64,000 nucleotides of DNA from Flavimobilis massiliensis (GCF_900240335.1 NZ_LT964979.1:2108001-2172000); one strand, 5' to 3'; numbered from the stretch's first letter, positions 9,176-21,123 are shown. Notes: generated by a model from the letters alone, not told the origin. Made by a program: numbers and translations.

Positions 9176-10675
9176 GTGGACGACGACCTTCTCACCCCGC
9201 CAGGACCCGCGACGCTCGAGCAGCTGCGGCGCCGTGCGCTGTCCGTCGTCGCCTCGCTCCCGCCGGAGGTTCTCGAGCTCGGAGACCTGTTCGCAGCGGC
9301 AGGTCACGAGCTTGCGCTCGTCGGCGGGCCCGTCCGCGACGCATTCCTCGGACGGTCGTCGAACGATCTCGACTTCACGACGTCCGCGACGCCCGACGAG
9401 ACGCTCACGCTCCTCGCCCGGTGGGGCGACGCCCACTGGGACATCGGCAAGGAGTTCGGGACGATCGGCGCCCGTCGGTTCGCGCGTCTCGACCGGAGTG
9501 ACGTCGTCGTCGAGGTAACGACGTACCGCAGCGACGAGTACGACCCCGAGTCCCGCAAGCCGGTCGTGACGTTCGGAGACACTCTCGAGGGTGACCTGTC
9601 GCGCCGGGACTTCACCGTCAACGCGATGGCGCTGCGGCTCCCGCAGCTCGCACTCGTCGATGTCCACGGAGGGCTCGAGGACCTCGCGTCGGGCGTCCTG
9701 CGGACGCCGATCGCACCCGAGCTGTCGTTCGACGACGACCCGCTCCGCATGATGCGGGCGGCACGCTTCGCCGCCCAGCTCGGCATGACCGTCGAACCCG
9801 CGACGTACGCGGCGATGACCGCGATGGCCGACCGGCTGACGATCGTCTCCGCCGAACGCGTCCGTGCCGAGCTCGACAAGCTCCTCGTCGCCCCGCACCC
9901 TCGCCGCGGCCTCGAGGTCCTCATGGACACGGGGCTCGCAGCGCACGTGCTCCCCGAGCTCGTGACGATGCGCGACACGGTCGACGAGCACGGCCGGCAC
10001 AAGGACGTCTACCAGCACACGCTCACCGTCCTCGAGCAGGCGATCGACCTCGAGACGGGCCCCGACGGCGCCGTGCCCGGCCCCGACCTCGTTCTGCGCC
10101 TCGCGGCGCTCCTCCACGACTGCGGGAAGCCAGCGACGCGTCGCTTCGAGCCCGACGGCTCCGTGAGCTTCCACCACCACGAGGTCGTCGGCGCCAAGCT
10201 CACGACGAAGCGGCTGCGTGCGCTGCGGTACGACAAGGAGACGATCCAGCAGGTCGCCCGGCTCGTCGAGCTCCACCTGCGCTTCCACGGCTACGGCGAC
10301 GGCGCGTGGACCGACTCCGCGGTCCGTCGCTACGTCACGGACGCCGGACCGCTCCTCGAACGACTCCACCGCCTGACGCGCGCCGACTGCACGACGCGCA
10401 ACAAGCGCAAGGCCTCGCGGTTGCGCGCCGCCTACGACGATCTCGAGCAGCGCATCGCGACCCTTGCGGAGGCCGAGGAGATCGCCGCGATCCGTCCCGC
10501 GCTCGACGGCAGCCAGATCATGGCGACGCTCGGCGTACGGCCTGGCCCGCTCGTCGGCCGTGCCTACAAGCATCTGCTCGAGCTCCGCATGGACCGCGGC
10601 CCCATGAGCGAGGACGAGGGCCGTGAGGCCCTCCTCGCGTGGTGGGGGGAACAGCCCGAGGCCGCCGAGGCCTGA
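9176..10675 (+). CDS. cca: CCA tRNA nucleotidyltransferase (HD-domain type)
   Basis: About 499 residues of a class II CCA-adding enzyme, which builds or repairs the 3' CCA end of tRNAs without a nucleic-acid template. The head domain has LVGGPVRDAFLGR with the metal-binding NDLDFTTSA pair of Asp residues. The neck has the DDPLRMMRAARFAAQLG motif. A C-terminal HD phosphohydrolase domain carries LLHDCGKPATR. The GTG at 9176 is preferred because it starts right where family similarity begins and has a promoter-like CACGCT box just upstream, which suggests a leaderless mRNA. An in-frame GTG at 9110 would add 22 unsupported residues. It is divergent from the NUDIX gene, an arrangement shared with mycobacteria. 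Confidence 0.92.
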   Translation: MDDDLLTPPGPATLEQLRRRALSVVASLPPEVLELGDLFAAAGHELALVGGPVRDAFLGRSSNDLDFTTSATPDETLTLLARWGDAHWDIGKEFGTIGARRFARLDRSDVVVEVTTYRSDEYDPESRKPVVTFGDTLEGDLSRRDFTVNAMALRLPQLALVDVHGGLEDLASGVLRTPIAPELSFDDDPLRMMRAARFAAQLGMTVEPATYAAMTAMADRLTIVSAERVRAELDKLLVAPHPRRGLEVLMDTGLAAHVLPELVTMRDTVDEHGRHKDVYQHTLTVLEQAIDLETGPDGAVPGPDLVLRLAALLHDCGKPATRRFEPDGSVSFHHHEVVGAKLTTKRLRALRYDKETIQQVARLVELHLRFHGYGDGAWTDSAVRRYVTDAGPLLERLHRLTRADCTTRNKRKASRLRAAYDDLEQRIATLAEAEEIAAIRPALDGSQIMATLGVRPGPLVGRAYKHLLELRMDRGPMSEDEGREALLAWWGEQPEAAEA

Positions 10676-10876
10676 CGCACGACGACCCCCGCACTACGCG
10701 GTGCGGGCGCCGTCACGCTGCCGTCCGGTGGCGTGTTGCCTGCTCAGTCGGCGAGCAGTGCGACGATGCGCGCACGCGCGGCGTCGTCGGCCGGAGCGTC
10801 GGACGATTATCCCCGGATTTTCGCCGTTGTGAGGCCGTGAACATTCCGCCACATGGAGCGAAGCAGTCCCACCGCT
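10676..10876. other. Intergenic spacer with hairpin and short ORF relic
   Basis: This 201-base gap lies between the convergent cca and MFS genes. A hairpin at 10688-10707 (7-bp arms CCCGCAC/GTGCGGG, 6-nt loop) can end cca transcription. On the minus strand, 10744-10806 encodes a coding-like 20-residue tail (SSDAPADDAARARIVALLAD) that ends in TGA but is closed upstream by an in-frame TAA and has no start. It may be the 3' remnant of a lost gene. Nothing else is recognised. Confidence 0.4.
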
Positions 10877-12175
10877 TCAGGGCGTCGGATGGGGAGCGCG
10901 AGCCCCTCGCAAGCCATAGACGGATGCGACGACGACGTACGTCACCGCGAGCACCGCGTAGAGAGGCCGCGAGTAGCCGTCGTCGGGAAGCGCGACCGCG
11001 GCGAGCGCCGCTGCACCCACGAGCCCCGTGTTGTAGAGGACGTCGTAGAGCGCGAACGCCCGCCCCCGAAAGTCGTCCGCCGTGTCCCGCTGGACAATCG
11101 TGTCGACCGCGATCTTCGCCCCCTGCGACGACAGCCCGAGCGCCGCCCCCGCGACGAGCATCATCGGCAACGACACGTGCACCGCAAGAGCCCCCTGCGC
11201 GAACGCGCCCAGTCCCAGGCACACGAGGATCCAGCGACGCTGACCGAGCTGCGCCCCCACCGTCGGCGAGAGGACGACGGCCGCCGCGAACCCCAGCCCC
11301 GTCGCCGCGCCGATCTGTGCGAACGCCGCAAGGCCGCCCGACGAGTCCGACGGCGGTGCGAGGTAGTTCTTCGCGAGGAGGATCCCGTAGACCATCGTCA
11401 TGCCGAAGAGGAACCGGTGCAGCGACATGACGACGAGCGCCTGCCCCGGCGTACCGCGCCGCACAAGGTAGCGGGCGCCCGCGAGAAGGTCCCGTGCCAT
11501 GACACCGAACGCTTCGCGCACGGGCGTCCGGTCCGGCTCCTCCGGACCCAGCCGGTCCCTCGCGAGCCGCAGCGCGAGCGCCGACGCGCCCGCCATGAGC
11601 AGCGCCGCGACGACGCCCGCCGCCGCATCCTTGACCCGCCCCGAGGGTGCGACGAGCCCGGGGAGCAGCCCGAGTCCCGCCCCCCCGCCCGCCGAAACCG
11701 CACCAAGCGTCGGCAGCAACGAGTTCGCCGTGAGCAGCAGGGGCCCGTCGACGATCCGCGGCAAGCCCGCCGACAACGCCGAGAGCAGGAAGCGGTTGAT
11801 CGACAGGTTGACGAGCGCGAGCACGTAGATGCCCACGCCGAGGTCCTCACCGACCGGGGTCGCGAGCATAAGCCCGCCGATGACGAGCGAGAGCGCCGCC
11901 CGCACGAGGTTGCCGACGAGCAGCACCTGGCGGCGGCGCCACCGGTCGAGGAACACCCCGGCCCACGGGCCGACGATCGTGAACGGCGCGAGGAGCACCG
12001 CGAACGCGATCGCGACCTGGCCCGCGCTCGACGCGCGCTCGGGCGAGAAGAAGAAGAGCGTCGCGAGCCCCGCCTGGAACATGCCGTCGGCGGACTGGCT
12101 CACGACCCGGATCGTGAAGAGGCGCCGAAAGTCGCGGATCCGCAGGAGGATCCTGAGCTCGGCAAGAACGCGCAC
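10877..12175 (-). CDS. MFS transporter, drug/efflux type
   Basis: This 432-residue major facilitator has about twelve hydrophobic segments. After a short N-terminal amphipathic stretch (LRILLRIRDFRRLFTIRVVSQ), helix one contains QSADGMFQAGLATLFFFSPER. The loop between helices two and three has DRWRRRQVLLVGN, the form of the MFS signature between TM2 and TM3. The family is annotated as MFS exporters of unknown substrate. It starts with a GTG at 12175, 93 bases beyond the ino1 stop on the same strand, but a strong terminator stands between them, so it probably has its own promoter. Direction of transport and substrate are unknown. Confidence 0.8.
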   Translation of the reverse strand: MRVLAELRILLRIRDFRRLFTIRVVSQSADGMFQAGLATLFFFSPERASSAGQVAIAFAVLLAPFTIVGPWAGVFLDRWRRRQVLLVGNLVRAALSLVIGGLMLATPVGEDLGVGIYVLALVNLSINRFLLSALSAGLPRIVDGPLLLTANSLLPTLGAVSAGGGAGLGLLPGLVAPSGRVKDAAAGVVAALLMAGASALALRLARDRLGPEEPDRTPVREAFGVMARDLLAGARYLVRRGTPGQALVVMSLHRFLFGMTMVYGILLAKNYLAPPSDSSGGLAAFAQIGAATGLGFAAAVVLSPTVGAQLGQRRWILVCLGLGAFAQGALAVHVSLPMMLVAGAALGLSSQGAKIAVDTIVQRDTADDFRGRAFALYDVLYNTGLVGAAALAAVALPDDGYSRPLYAVLAVTYVVVASVYGLRGARAPHPTP

Positions 12176-12204
12176 CGGTTCACGCTATCGCTCACCTGCG
12201 CGAA

Positions 12205-12244
12205 CGGGAGAGCCCCCGCGCCGTACGGCGCGGGGGCTCTCCCG
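12205..12244. terminator. Rho-independent terminator after ino1
   Basis: A perfect palindrome with 18-bp arms (12205-12222, 12227-12244) and a 4-nt GTAC centre lies 23 bases beyond the ino1 stop. It ends the padR-ino1 transcript before the MFS gene on the same strand. Confidence 0.85.
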
Positions 12245-12267
12245 TCGGTGCTCGTCGCTGAGGGCGG

Positions 12268-13362
12268 TCAGCGCTCGATCTCGCCCGCGAGGAACGCCTC
12301 AAGACGGGCACGGCCGACGCCGTCCTCCATCTGCAGCGGCGGCGACTTCATGAAGTACGTCGACGCAGCGTGGATCGGGCCGCCGACGCCACGGTCCTTG
12401 GCGATCTTCGCCGCGCGGAGCGCGTCGATGATGATGCCGGCCGAGTTCGGGGAGTCCCAGACCTCGAGCTTGTACTCGAGGTTGAGGGGGACCTCTCCGA
12501 ACGCGCGCCCCTCGAGGCGCACGTACGCCCACTTGCGGTCGTCGAGCCACGCGACGTAGTCCGACGGGCCGATGTGGACGTTGCGGTCCTCCTTCTTGCC
12601 GGACAGCGGGCCGTCCTCGAGGTTGGACGTCACTGCCTGCGTCTTGGAGATCTTCTTGGACTCCAGGCGCTCACGCTCGAGCATGTTCTTGAAGTCCATG
12701 TTGCCGCCGACGTTGAGCTGGTACGTCCGGTCGAGGATGACGCCGCGGTCCTCGAAGAGACGTGCGAGCACGCGGTGCGTGATGGTCGCGCCGACCTGCG
12801 ACTTGATGTCGTCGCCGACGATCGGCACGCCGGCCTCCTCGAACTTCGCGGCCCACTCGGGGTCGGACGCGATGAAGACGGGGAGCGCGTTGACGAACGC
12901 GACGTTCGCGTCGATAGCGGCCTGCGCGTAGAACTTCGCAGCCTTCTCCGAGCCGACGGGGAGGTAGCAGATGAGGACGTCGACCTTGTTGTCCTTGAGC
13001 TGCTGGACGACGTCGATCGGCTCGGCGTCCGACTCCTCGATCGTCTCGGCGTAGTACTTGCCGATCCCGTCGAGGGTGTGGCCGCGCTGGACCGTCACGC
13101 CGAGCGGCGGGACGTCGGCGATCTTGATGGTGTTGTTCTCGGAGGCGAGGATCGCCTCCGAGAGGTCGAAGCCGACCTTCTTCGCGTCGACGTCGAGAGC
13201 CATGACGAACTCGATGTCCTTGACGTGGTAGTCGCCCATCTGGACGTGCATGAGGCCGGGGACCTTCTGGTCGGCCGGGGTGTCACGGTAGTAGTGGACG
13301 CCCTGGACGAGCGACGCGGCACAGTTGCCGACGCCGACGATGGCGACGCGGATGGAGGTCAT
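12268..13362 (-). CDS. ino1: Inositol-3-phosphate synthase
   Basis: This 364-residue NAD-dependent enzyme converts glucose 6-phosphate to 1L-myo-inositol 1-phosphate, the first step to phosphatidylinositol and mycothiol in actinobacteria. The N-terminal Rossmann motif reads VAIVGVGNCAASLVQG. Family blocks include VGGNMDFKNMLERERL, SKKISKTQAVTS and the C-terminal NSAGIIIDALRAAKIAKDRG, and the length is typical of the short bacterial form. The ATG at 13362 overlaps the padR stop by 4 bases, so padR and ino1 are co-transcribed and coupled. The same pairing is found in M. tuberculosis (Rv0047c-Rv0046c). Control by PadR is inferred from the palindrome upstream of padR. Confidence 0.95.
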   Translation of the reverse strand: MTSIRVAIVGVGNCAASLVQGVHYYRDTPADQKVPGLMHVQMGDYHVKDIEFVMALDVDAKKVGFDLSEAILASENNTIKIADVPPLGVTVQRGHTLDGIGKYYAETIEESDAEPIDVVQQLKDNKVDVLICYLPVGSEKAAKFYAQAAIDANVAFVNALPVFIASDPEWAAKFEEAGVPIVGDDIKSQVGATITHRVLARLFEDRGVILDRTYQLNVGGNMDFKNMLERERLESKKISKTQAVTSNLEDGPLSGKKEDRNVHIGPSDYVAWLDDRKWAYVRLEGRAFGEVPLNLEYKLEVWDSPNSAGIIIDALRAAKIAKDRGVGGPIHAASTYFMKSPPLQMEDGVGRARLEAFLAGEIER

Positions 13363-14015
13363 CCTCGCTCCTTGATGGTCGTGCCGGGACGCGGGTCGCC
13401 CTCGGCTTCGTTCTGCGTGGTGCTGCCCGGAGCGCGTCGCGCCTCGGACCGCGGAGCACGGGCACGCCCGCGCTCGGTGTCGATGAGCTCGTCGAGCCAG
13501 GCGACCTCGTGCTCGACCTGTTCGAGGCCGTGCCGCTGAAGCTCGAGCGTGTACTCGTCGAGACGCTCGCGGGTCCGGTTCGCGCTCTCGCGCACCATCT
13601 CCAGGCGTTCGGCGAGCCGCGTGCGACGTCCCTCGAGGATGCGCAGGCGGGTCTCGGCGTCGGTCTTCCCGAAAAGGGCGAACCGTACGTCGAAGCTCTC
13701 GTCCTCCCAGGCAGCGGGGCCTGACGAGGCGAGAAGTTCCTGCAGGTGCTCCTTGCCGTGCGCGGTGAGCTCGTACACAATGCGCGAGCGGCGTCCGGAG
13801 AGCGCGTGCGGGGGAGGGGCGTCCTTGGTCTCGGTCCCGGCGATGAGCGTGCGCTGCTCGAGCGAGCGCAACGCCGGGTAGAGGGAGCCGTAGGAGAGTG
13901 CGCGGAACGATCCGAGCACCATGTTGAGCCGCTTGCGCAGCTCATACCCGTGGAGGGGAGAGTCCGCGAGGATGCCGAGGATCGCGGTCTCGAGGACCTC
14001 CGACCGTGCGCGCAC
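13359..14015 (-). CDS. PadR family transcriptional regulator linked to ino1
   Basis: This 218-residue regulator has an N-terminal winged helix of the PadR type (LETAILGILADSPLHGYELRKRLN, then LSYGSLYPALRSLEQRTLI). A C-terminal coiled-coil dimerisation region follows (about 105-180), and a charged, probably disordered tail. PadR proteins are usually repressors that bind a palindrome in their own promoter. A perfect 11-bp inverted repeat lies 51 bases upstream of this gene. The start is a GTG at 14015 behind a GGAGGAGG site. It is the first gene of the padR-ino1 operon, so it most likely represses both genes. The effector is unknown. Confidence 0.88.
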   Translation of the reverse strand: MRARSEVLETAILGILADSPLHGYELRKRLNMVLGSFRALSYGSLYPALRSLEQRTLIAGTETKDAPPPHALSGRRSRIVYELTAHGKEHLQELLASSGPAAWEDESFDVRFALFGKTDAETRLRILEGRRTRLAERLEMVRESANRTRERLDEYTLELQRHGLEQVEHEVAWLDELIDTERGRARAPRSEARRAPGSTTQNEAEGDPRPGTTIKERG

Positions 14016-14065
14016 CCTGCACCTCCTCCGTGGGTCGTCCCGTGACCCTGAGACTCAGGAGCACC

Positions 14066-14090
14066 TCGATGTATCGAGCCGATACATCGA
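14066..14090. promoter_or_regulatory. Palindromic PadR-type operator upstream of padR-ino1
   Basis: A perfect inverted repeat, TCGATGTATCG at 14066-14076 and CGATACATCGA at 14080-14090, with a 3-base AGC centre. It contains the ATGT...ACAT arrangement described for PadR operators. It is an AT-richer island in GC-rich DNA 51 bases before the GTG of padR. It is the most likely autoregulatory site of this operon. Confidence 0.75.
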
Positions 14091-14282
14091 CGAGCCTAAG
14101 TCGCGATGGCCGACGCTGCAAGGCGCCGCGCGTGGCGCATGCCACGCCCCCTGTGAAGATCATGGGGAGCACGCGCGGCAGGCACGGGCAGACTCGGCGT
14201 CGGGAGGGCGGCGGACCACCACGCCTCCAGCGTCAGCGCATAGGGTGCCTACGGCCGAACCAACGAACAAGAAGGGGCCATC

Positions 14283-16610
14283 GTGACCGGGACGAGGAAG
14301 GCAGCGAGCGCGAGCCGCACCGCAGCACCGACGTCAGGCCGACGCCGCCTGTTCAACTACCCGCGCGCAGGACGAGGACGCATCCACCGCTGGGTGCCCT
14401 CGTGGCGCTTCGTGCTGACCTCCTTCCTCTTCGTCGGAGCCGTCGGCGTCGGCGCTCTCGTCACCGCCTACGCGCGCACCGAGATCCCCGAGGCCTCAGC
14501 GTTTGCCCTCGCCCAGACGACGACCGTCTACTACTCCGACGGCACGACGGAGATGGGCAAGTTCGTCGAGAACAACCGCGAGATCATCGGGTCCGACGAG
14601 ATCCCCGACGTCGTCAAGGACGCCGTCGTCGCCGCCGAGGACCGCACCTTCTGGGACAACGCCGGGGTCGACCTCAAGGGCATGGCTCGCGCCCTGTGGA
14701 TCAACGTCACGACCGGCAAGCGCCAGGGCGGCTCGACGATCACCCAGCAGTACGCCGAGCGCTACCTCGGGGACGAGACCGTCACCGACTACGTCGGCAA
14801 GCTCAAGGAAGCGCTCCTCTCCCTGAAGCTCGGCCAGGAGGCCGACAAGGAGGACATCCTCTCCGGCTACATCAACACCATCTACTTCGGGCGCGGCGCC
14901 TACGGCATCCAGACCGCCGCACAGGCCTACTTCGGCGTCGACGCCAAGGACCTCACCACCGCGCAGGCTGTCCTGCTCGCCGGCGTCATTCCGTCCCCCA
15001 GCAAGTGGGACCCCCGCGTGAGCATGGCCGACGCCGAGCGCCGCTTCGACTACGTCCGCGGCTCGATGGTGACGACCGGAGCCCTCACGCAGGCCGAGTC
15101 CGACAAGCTCAAGATGCCCGAGACCATCGAGGTCAAGCGGTCCAACACCCTCGCCGGACCCCGCGGCTACCTCCTCGACATGGTGCGGCGCGAGATCGTC
15201 GCCGCAGGCCTCACGACCGACGAGGAGATCGGCGCCGTCGGCCTGAAGATCGTCACGACGATCGACCGCAAGGACCAGGCCGCGCTCCAGGAGACCATCC
15301 AGAAGGATGGGCTCCTCGAGGGCTCGTCGAAGAACCTCCGCGCCGCGGCCGTCGCGCTCGACGCGAGCACCGGCGCGATCCGTGCCCTCTACGGCGGCGA
15401 GGACTACACGAAGGTCCAGCAGAACCGCGTCACCCAGGACCGGGCCCAGGCGGGTTCGACCTTCAAGCCGTTCACCCTCGTCGCCGCGCTCGAGGCCGGG
15501 CACACGCTCGACGACAGGTTCAACGGCAACAGCGGACGCAAGTTCGACGGCGTCAAGGAGCCGGTGCGGAACTTCGGCAACCAGAACTGGGGCAACATCA
15601 CCCTGCTCCGCGCGACCGAGTTCTCCGTCAACACGCCCTTCGTCGAACTCAACCTCGAGCTCACCCCCAAGGTGACGAACGAGGTCGCCATCCGCGCCGG
15701 CATCCCGGCCGACACTCCCGACCTCAAGGATGTCCCGTCGTCCGTGCTCGGCGTCGCCGCCGTCCACCCCCTCGACATGGCCGAGGCCTACGGCACGCTC
15801 GCCTCCGGGGGCATGCACGCCAAGCCCTACATCGTCGAGTCCGTTCGACGCCTCGGCGGCGACACGGACGTCTACCGCGGCGCGCAGGCACCCGAGCGGG
15901 TCATCGAGCAGGAAGTCGTCACCGAGGCCACCTACGCGCTCACCCAGGTCGTCCAGCGTGGCTCCGGCGAGACGGCCAAGCAGCTCGGCCGCCCCGTCGC
16001 CGGCAAGACCGGCACGTCGAACGAGAACCGCTCCGCCTGGTTCGTCGGCTACACGCCCCAGGTCGTCACCGCCGTCGCCCTCTACCAGAGCGGCGAGAAC
16101 GGTAGCCAGGAGACGATCACGCCCTTCCGCGGCTACCGCGAGATCACCGGCGGCAGCGCCCCCCTCGACATCTGGACCTCGTTCATGACGAAGGCCATGG
16201 ACGGCGTCCCCGTCGTCGACTTCCCGGCGCGAGCCGTCCCCGAGCGCCCGACGACGACACCCTCCGAGACGCCGAGCGAGGAGCCGTCCGAGACCCCCAC
16301 CGAGGAGACCACGACCCCGACGTCGGCCACCGTCCCCGGCGGGCTCGTCGGAGTCCAGGAGAAGACCGCACGCAAGCGTCTCTCGCGTGCGGGGCTCGAG
16401 GCCGTCGTCGTCTACCGCGAGGACGCCAACGTCCCCAAGGGGCTCGTCATCTCGACCCAGCCCGGCGAAGGGACCGAGGTGCCGCCCGGTTCGAGCATCA
16501 CCATCGTCGTCTCGTCGGGACCTCCGCCCGAGCCCGAGCCGACCGACGAGCCGACGGACGCCCCCACGACCGAGCCGGCCCCGCCGGCGACGCCCACGCC
16601 GGACCCGACC
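14283..16610 (+). CDS. ponA: Bifunctional penicillin-binding protein (class A) with PASTA domain, 3' end cut by assembly join
   Basis: 776 codons are visible. The protein has a cytoplasmic tail and one membrane anchor (FVLTSFLFVGAVGVGALVTAYA, about 40-61). A glycosyltransferase-51 domain follows, with EDRTFWDNAGVD and GGSTITQQYAERYL. The transpeptidase domain has the SxxK motif in AGSTFKPFTLV, SVN in TEFSVNTPFV, and KTGTS. After a Glu/Pro/Thr linker comes one PASTA domain (VPGGLVGVQEKTARKRLSRAGL to VVSSGPPPE) and a proline-rich tail that runs into the N at 16611. It polymerises and cross-links peptidoglycan outside the membrane. The GTG at 14283 follows AAGAAGGGG. It is divergent from padR-ino1, the same neighbourhood as mycobacterial ponA1. 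Only the end of the disordered tail appears to be missing. Confidence 0.93.
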
Positions 16611-16611
16611 N
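16611..16611. other. Assembly join (N) with missing sequence
   Basis: A single N lies where two convergent genes, ponA and the MATE transporter, are both cut before their stops. The MATE protein lacks roughly its last 80 residues. Relatives usually carry rpsF-ssb-rpsR-rplI between ponA and dnaB, and none is present here. The N therefore probably stands for several kilobases. Confidence 0.8.
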
Positions 16612-17616
16612 CGGCGACGCCGCCGCGACCACGACGCCGAGGACGGCGCCTGCGCCCAGCCCCCACCGCAGCGTGCGGCGGAGGACCGTCCGGACCTGAG
16701 CAGTGTCGCCCGCGCCGAGCCCGTGCCCGACGAGAGCCTGCGCCGCGATCGCGAGCGCGTCGAGCGCGAAGGCCGTGAGGCCCCACACGCTGTTGACGAC
16801 CTGGTGGGAGGCGAGCGTCACCGCGCCCAGGCCCGTCGCGACCCACACCGTGAGGAGGATCGCGAGCCGCAGCGACAGGGTCCGCACGACGAGGGGGAGA
16901 CCTTCGCGCGCCGACGCCCAGATCCCGCCGCGCTGCGGACGCAGGCTCACCCGTTCGCGCCGTGCGAAGCGGACGACGACGATGCCGAGCACGACCGCCA
17001 TCGCGAGCTGCGCGACCGCCGTGCCCGCGCCGGAACCTGCGATACCGAGGCCGAGCCCCCACACGAGCGTGACGCTGAGGACCGTGTTGAGCGCCGCGCC
17101 GCCGACTGCGACGTAGAGCGGCGTGCGCGTGTCGAGCATGCCGCGCAGCACACCCGTCGACGCGAGGGCGACGAGCATGCCCGGCAGACCGGGAACCGAC
17201 CAGCGCAGGTAGTCGGCGGCGTGGCGGGCGACGTCCGCGTCCGCGCCGAGGAGCCCGACGACGTGCGACGCCGCGAGGCCGAGCCCGACCGCGAGGGCGA
17301 CGCCGAGCGCGAGCGCGAGCCACAGACCGTCGATGCCTGCCTGGAGCGCCTCGGCGCGATGCCCCGCGCCCGCACGTCGGGAGACGGCGGCGGTCGTTGC
17401 GTACGCGAGGAAGACGCACAGGCCGACGACGGTCATGAGGATCGTGCTCGCGAGGGAGAGCCCTGCGAGCTCGGCGGTGCCGAGGTGGCCGACGACGGCG
17501 GAGTCGATGAGGACGAAGAGGGGCTCGGCGACGAGCGCTCCCAGGGCGGGGACGGCGAGCGCGAGGATCGACCTGTCCAGCGCGTTATCACGTGCTCGTT
17601 CAGCTGGTGGACGCAT
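16612..17616 (-). CDS. MATE family efflux transporter, 3' end missing at the join
   Basis: 335 codons of a multidrug and toxic compound extrusion transporter, against about 440 in complete members, so the last helices are lost at the N. The N-terminal domain starts LDRSILALAVPALGALVAEPLFVLIDSAVVGHLGTAELAGLSLAS, the classical start of the DinF/NorM-like group. GVLRGMLDTRTPLYVAVGGA and the second bundle (ASHQVVNSVWGLTAFALDALAIAAQALVG) follow. MATE proteins exchange cationic drugs or other substrates for Na+ or H+ across the membrane. The ATG at 17616 is chosen because the next residues match the family. No good ribosome-binding site is visible. It is divergent from dnaB. Confidence 0.85.
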
Positions 17617-17629
17617 GGCGGACAACTTT

Positions 17630-17770
17630 CTGTCCACAGGCGTGAACAACGGGATCTTGCGGATCTCGAGGGTGTGTGACAACGCGCTCCCATGTTATCC
17701 CCCGAACCATCCACAGGCTGTGGGTTGCCTGACGGGCGGTTTCCACACCCGTGGAGCCGCCTGTGGATAA
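17630..17770. promoter_or_regulatory. Cluster of DnaA-box-like sequences upstream of dnaB
   Basis: The 306-base space between the MATE gene and dnaB contains one perfect DnaA box, TGTGGATAA at 17762-17770 (TTATCCACA on the minus strand). Weaker matches are CTGTCCACA at 17630-17638, TTATCCCCC at 17695-17703, CCATCCACA at 17707-17715 and GTTTCCACA at 17739-17747. No AT-rich unwinding region is seen. The region may let DnaA control dnaB or titrate DnaA (inference). Confidence 0.5.
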
Positions 17771-17922
17771 GTCGGTGCACGACGACGTTGGCCCCCAGCC
17801 CGGACCCGCCGTAGGGTGCGGGTGTCCCGGGCCCGAGGCCCGGACACCCCCGAGCCAGGATGTCCGACGCTCGAGGGACGATGCGGTGGAGCGACCACCC
17901 GGTCGCACGAGAGGCAGGGCCC

Positions 17923-20507
<2,585 letters not shown>

Positions 20508-20511
<4 letters not shown>

Positions 20512-20981
20512 GCGGGCGCACGGGCTACGCCCTCGTCCCCGCGTCGTACGTCTTCCTGCGCCGCGGCGACGAGGTGCTGCTCCAGCACCGCACCGGAACC
20601 GGCTACATGGACGGGCACTGGGCCGCGGGTGCGGCCGGGCACGTCGAGCCGGGGGAGACCGCGGCGCAGGCCGCGGTGCGCGAGGTCGCCGAGGAGCTCG
20701 GCGTCCGCGTCGACGTCGCTGACCTGACGCTCCTCACCGTCCTGCAGCGCACCGACGGCTCCGACGCGCCCATTGAGCAGCGCGTCGAGTGGTTCTGGAG
20801 CGTCGAGGTGTGGCAGGGCACGCCGCGCATCATGGAGCCCCGCAAGTGCGGCGGGCTCGAGTGGTGCGACCTCGCCGCGCTGCCCACGCCCGTCGTGCCC
20901 CACGAGCGCTTCGTGCTCGACGGGGTGCGCACCGGGACGCTCGCGGCCGCGAGCTCGTTCGGGTACTCGTCCCAGGCCTGA
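20508..20981 (+). CDS. NUDIX hydrolase downstream of dnaB
   Basis: This small NUDIX domain protein of 157 residues has the box GHVEPGETAAQAAVREVAEE followed by LG at about residues 44-65, complete in its Glu and Arg residues. The N-terminal strand region VPASYVFLRRGDEVLLQHRTG and the GYMDGHWAAGAAGH segment resemble MutT-like members that act on modified nucleotides or other diphosphates. The substrate cannot be told from sequence. The ATG overlaps the dnaB stop by 4 bases (ATGA), so it is translationally coupled to dnaB. This might suit a nucleotide-pool cleaning role, but that is inference. It is a separate family branch from the NUDIX gene at 8499-9083. Confidence 0.88.
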
Positions 20982-21082
20982 GCCGGGAGCGGCCCGGTCG
21001 CAGTCCTGCCGGCGGATGCGTCACGCGTCGTCCCGCGTCGTCCCGCCGCGCCTCGCGTGAGCTCGCGCCACCTCAATGTTCC

Positions 21083-21123
21083 GATAGCCGATCCGTGCGT
21101 CTGAAGCGTACGGATCGGCTATC
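21083..21123. repeat. 41-nt palindromic element, copy 1
   Basis: Arms GATAGCCGATCCGT (21083-21096) and ACGGATCGGCTATC (21110-21123) are perfect complements around a 13-nt loop. It is one of six 14-13-14 elements in the window, beyond the dnaB-NUDIX stop. Confidence 0.85.

Noticed and set aside
8255..10573. Minus-strand frame opposite cca that joins the NUDIX gene
   Set aside because: It is a shadow of cca and has no coherent motifs. The NUDIX gene is in another frame and has its own start at 9083.
10744..10806. Small gene on the minus strand between cca and the MFS gene
   Set aside because: Twenty coding-like residues end in a stop, but an in-frame TAA precedes them and there is no start. 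It is recorded only as a possible relic.
16611..16611. Single ambiguous base only
   Set aside because: Both flanking genes are cut before their stops and the MATE protein misses about 80 residues, so one base cannot explain it.
17630..17770. Replication origin oriC
   Set aside because: There are DnaA-like boxes, but no AT-rich unwinding element and no dnaA or dnaN beside it. The gene context is a dnaB promoter.
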